Shown here: positions 5,770 through 6,181 of the stretch, piece by piece
Position numbering within the stretch: position 1 is the stretch's first letter
How the letters are laid out: every line of letters starts with the position of its first letter
DNA from: Mailhella sp.
GTDB lineage: Bacteria > Desulfobacterota > Desulfovibrionia > Desulfovibrionales > Desulfovibrionaceae
NCBI GenBank assembly: GCA_017522745.1
Contig: JAFWYI010000297.1
Location: 1-6,181, forward strand
Reading direction: 5' to 3'
DNA: 6,181 nucleotides
Notes under the pieces: generated by a model
Database searches by the model: none
Told to the model about the DNA's origin: nothing
Seen by the model: the letters and a program-made list of their open reading frames with translations, nothing else
Program-made: the position numbers and the translations under genes

Positions 5770-6181
5770 TTACAGAGCCTTGTTCACGGAATCGAATTCG
5801 TCTTCGATTTCCTTGGAGGGGGCTTCGGTCATCAGGCTCACCACCACGATGGCGATGGAGGCGGCGATGAAGGCGGGCAGGAGTTCATATATGTTCCAGG
5901 CGCCGCCAAGAGGACGGACCAGGTACTTCCAGATGAAGACGACGCCACCACCAACGATCATGCCGGCCAGAGCGCCCTGGAAGTTGCAGCGGCGCCAGAA
6001 CAGGGCAAAGAGCATCACGGGGCCGAAGGCGGCACCAAAGCCAGCTCAGGCGAAGGAGACGATGCGGAAGATGGAGCTGTTCGGGTCGAGGGCAAGGATG
6101 AAGCCCAGAACGGATATGCCCAGCACGGTGATACGGGCCCAGAACACGGTGGTCTTGTCGTTCATCTTCACGCCGAGAACG
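5770..6181 (-). pseudogene. putP: Sodium/proline symporter (PutP, SSS family), C-terminal part with in-frame TGA
   Basis: The 3' part of a solute:sodium symporter gene entering from the right edge and ending at TAA (5772-5770). The reading frame is continuous for about 135 residues except for a TGA at 6048-6046. Upstream of it reads ITVLGISVLGFILALDPNSS and then VSFA; downstream reads AGFGAAFGPVMLFALFW and NFQGALAGMIVGGG, then a last membrane segment and a charged tail ending in VNKAL. Both sides match the C-terminal third of E. coli PutP as I recall it, in the same frame, and the TGA falls on the Trp of the family's WAGFGAAFGP motif. One G-to-A change in TGG explains it. PutP imports proline with sodium across the inner membrane. 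Termination here would remove the last 91 residues, including the final membrane helices, so the product is probably inactive, unless the base is a sequencing error. The transporter family is certain; proline as substrate is likely. Confidence 0.82.

Noticed and set aside
6020..6048. Selenocysteine insertion at the TGA in the putP-like gene (a small GCCG/CGGC hairpin follows)
   Set aside because: The homologous residue is Trp, the hairpin is short and its loop (CCTT) does not resemble a bacterial SECIS loop, and symporters of this family are not known selenoproteins.
1..6181. CRISPR array, insertion sequence or integrase-associated attachment site
   Set aside because: No regularly spaced repeats, transposase, integrase or target-site duplications are visible.

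Overview
The window reads as a chromosomal segment of a Gram-negative bacterium that uses the standard bacterial code. It encodes a complete AcrA/AcrB-type envelope efflux pair, which needs an outer membrane. The GC-rich coding style and protein sequences would fit a proteobacterial or Desulfovibrio-like lineage, but nothing here fixes the taxon; treat that as a weak guess.

Layout. Positions 1-929 hold a two-component system on the minus strand: a complete OmpR/PhoB-family response regulator (929-207), followed with an ATGA overlap by the first 70 codons of its histidine kinase, which runs off the left edge. Positions 930-1096 are an AT-rich divergent intergenic region with a candidate -10 element and an operator-like repeat. 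Positions 1097-5382 hold a plus-strand two-gene operon: a periplasmic adaptor lipoprotein (AcrA/MexA type) and an RND inner-membrane drug/proton antiporter (AcrB/MexB type, HAE1 family), overlapping by one base. Positions 5383-5717 hold no credible gene, but are dense in inverted repeats and include a terminator-like element pointing leftwards. Positions 5718-5751 are a good intrinsic terminator for the minus-strand gene at the right edge. That gene (5770-6181) is the 3' part of a sodium/proline symporter (putP), interrupted by an in-frame TGA where the family has a conserved Trp.

How the parts fit. The kinase would sense an envelope or chemical signal and phosphorylate the regulator at Asp55. 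The regulator probably acts on the divergent promoter region to control the efflux pair, the same arrangement as systems such as AdeRS-AdeABC. The adaptor and pump lack an outer-membrane channel gene here, so they must borrow a TolC-like protein from elsewhere. The catalytic proton-relay residues of the pump are intact, while two aromatic positions of the AcrB drug pocket differ.

The most unusual points are the nonsense codon in putP and the hairpin-rich gap between the convergent genes, which could hide an unannotated RNA. I did not find a convincing new defence, mobile or biosynthetic system.
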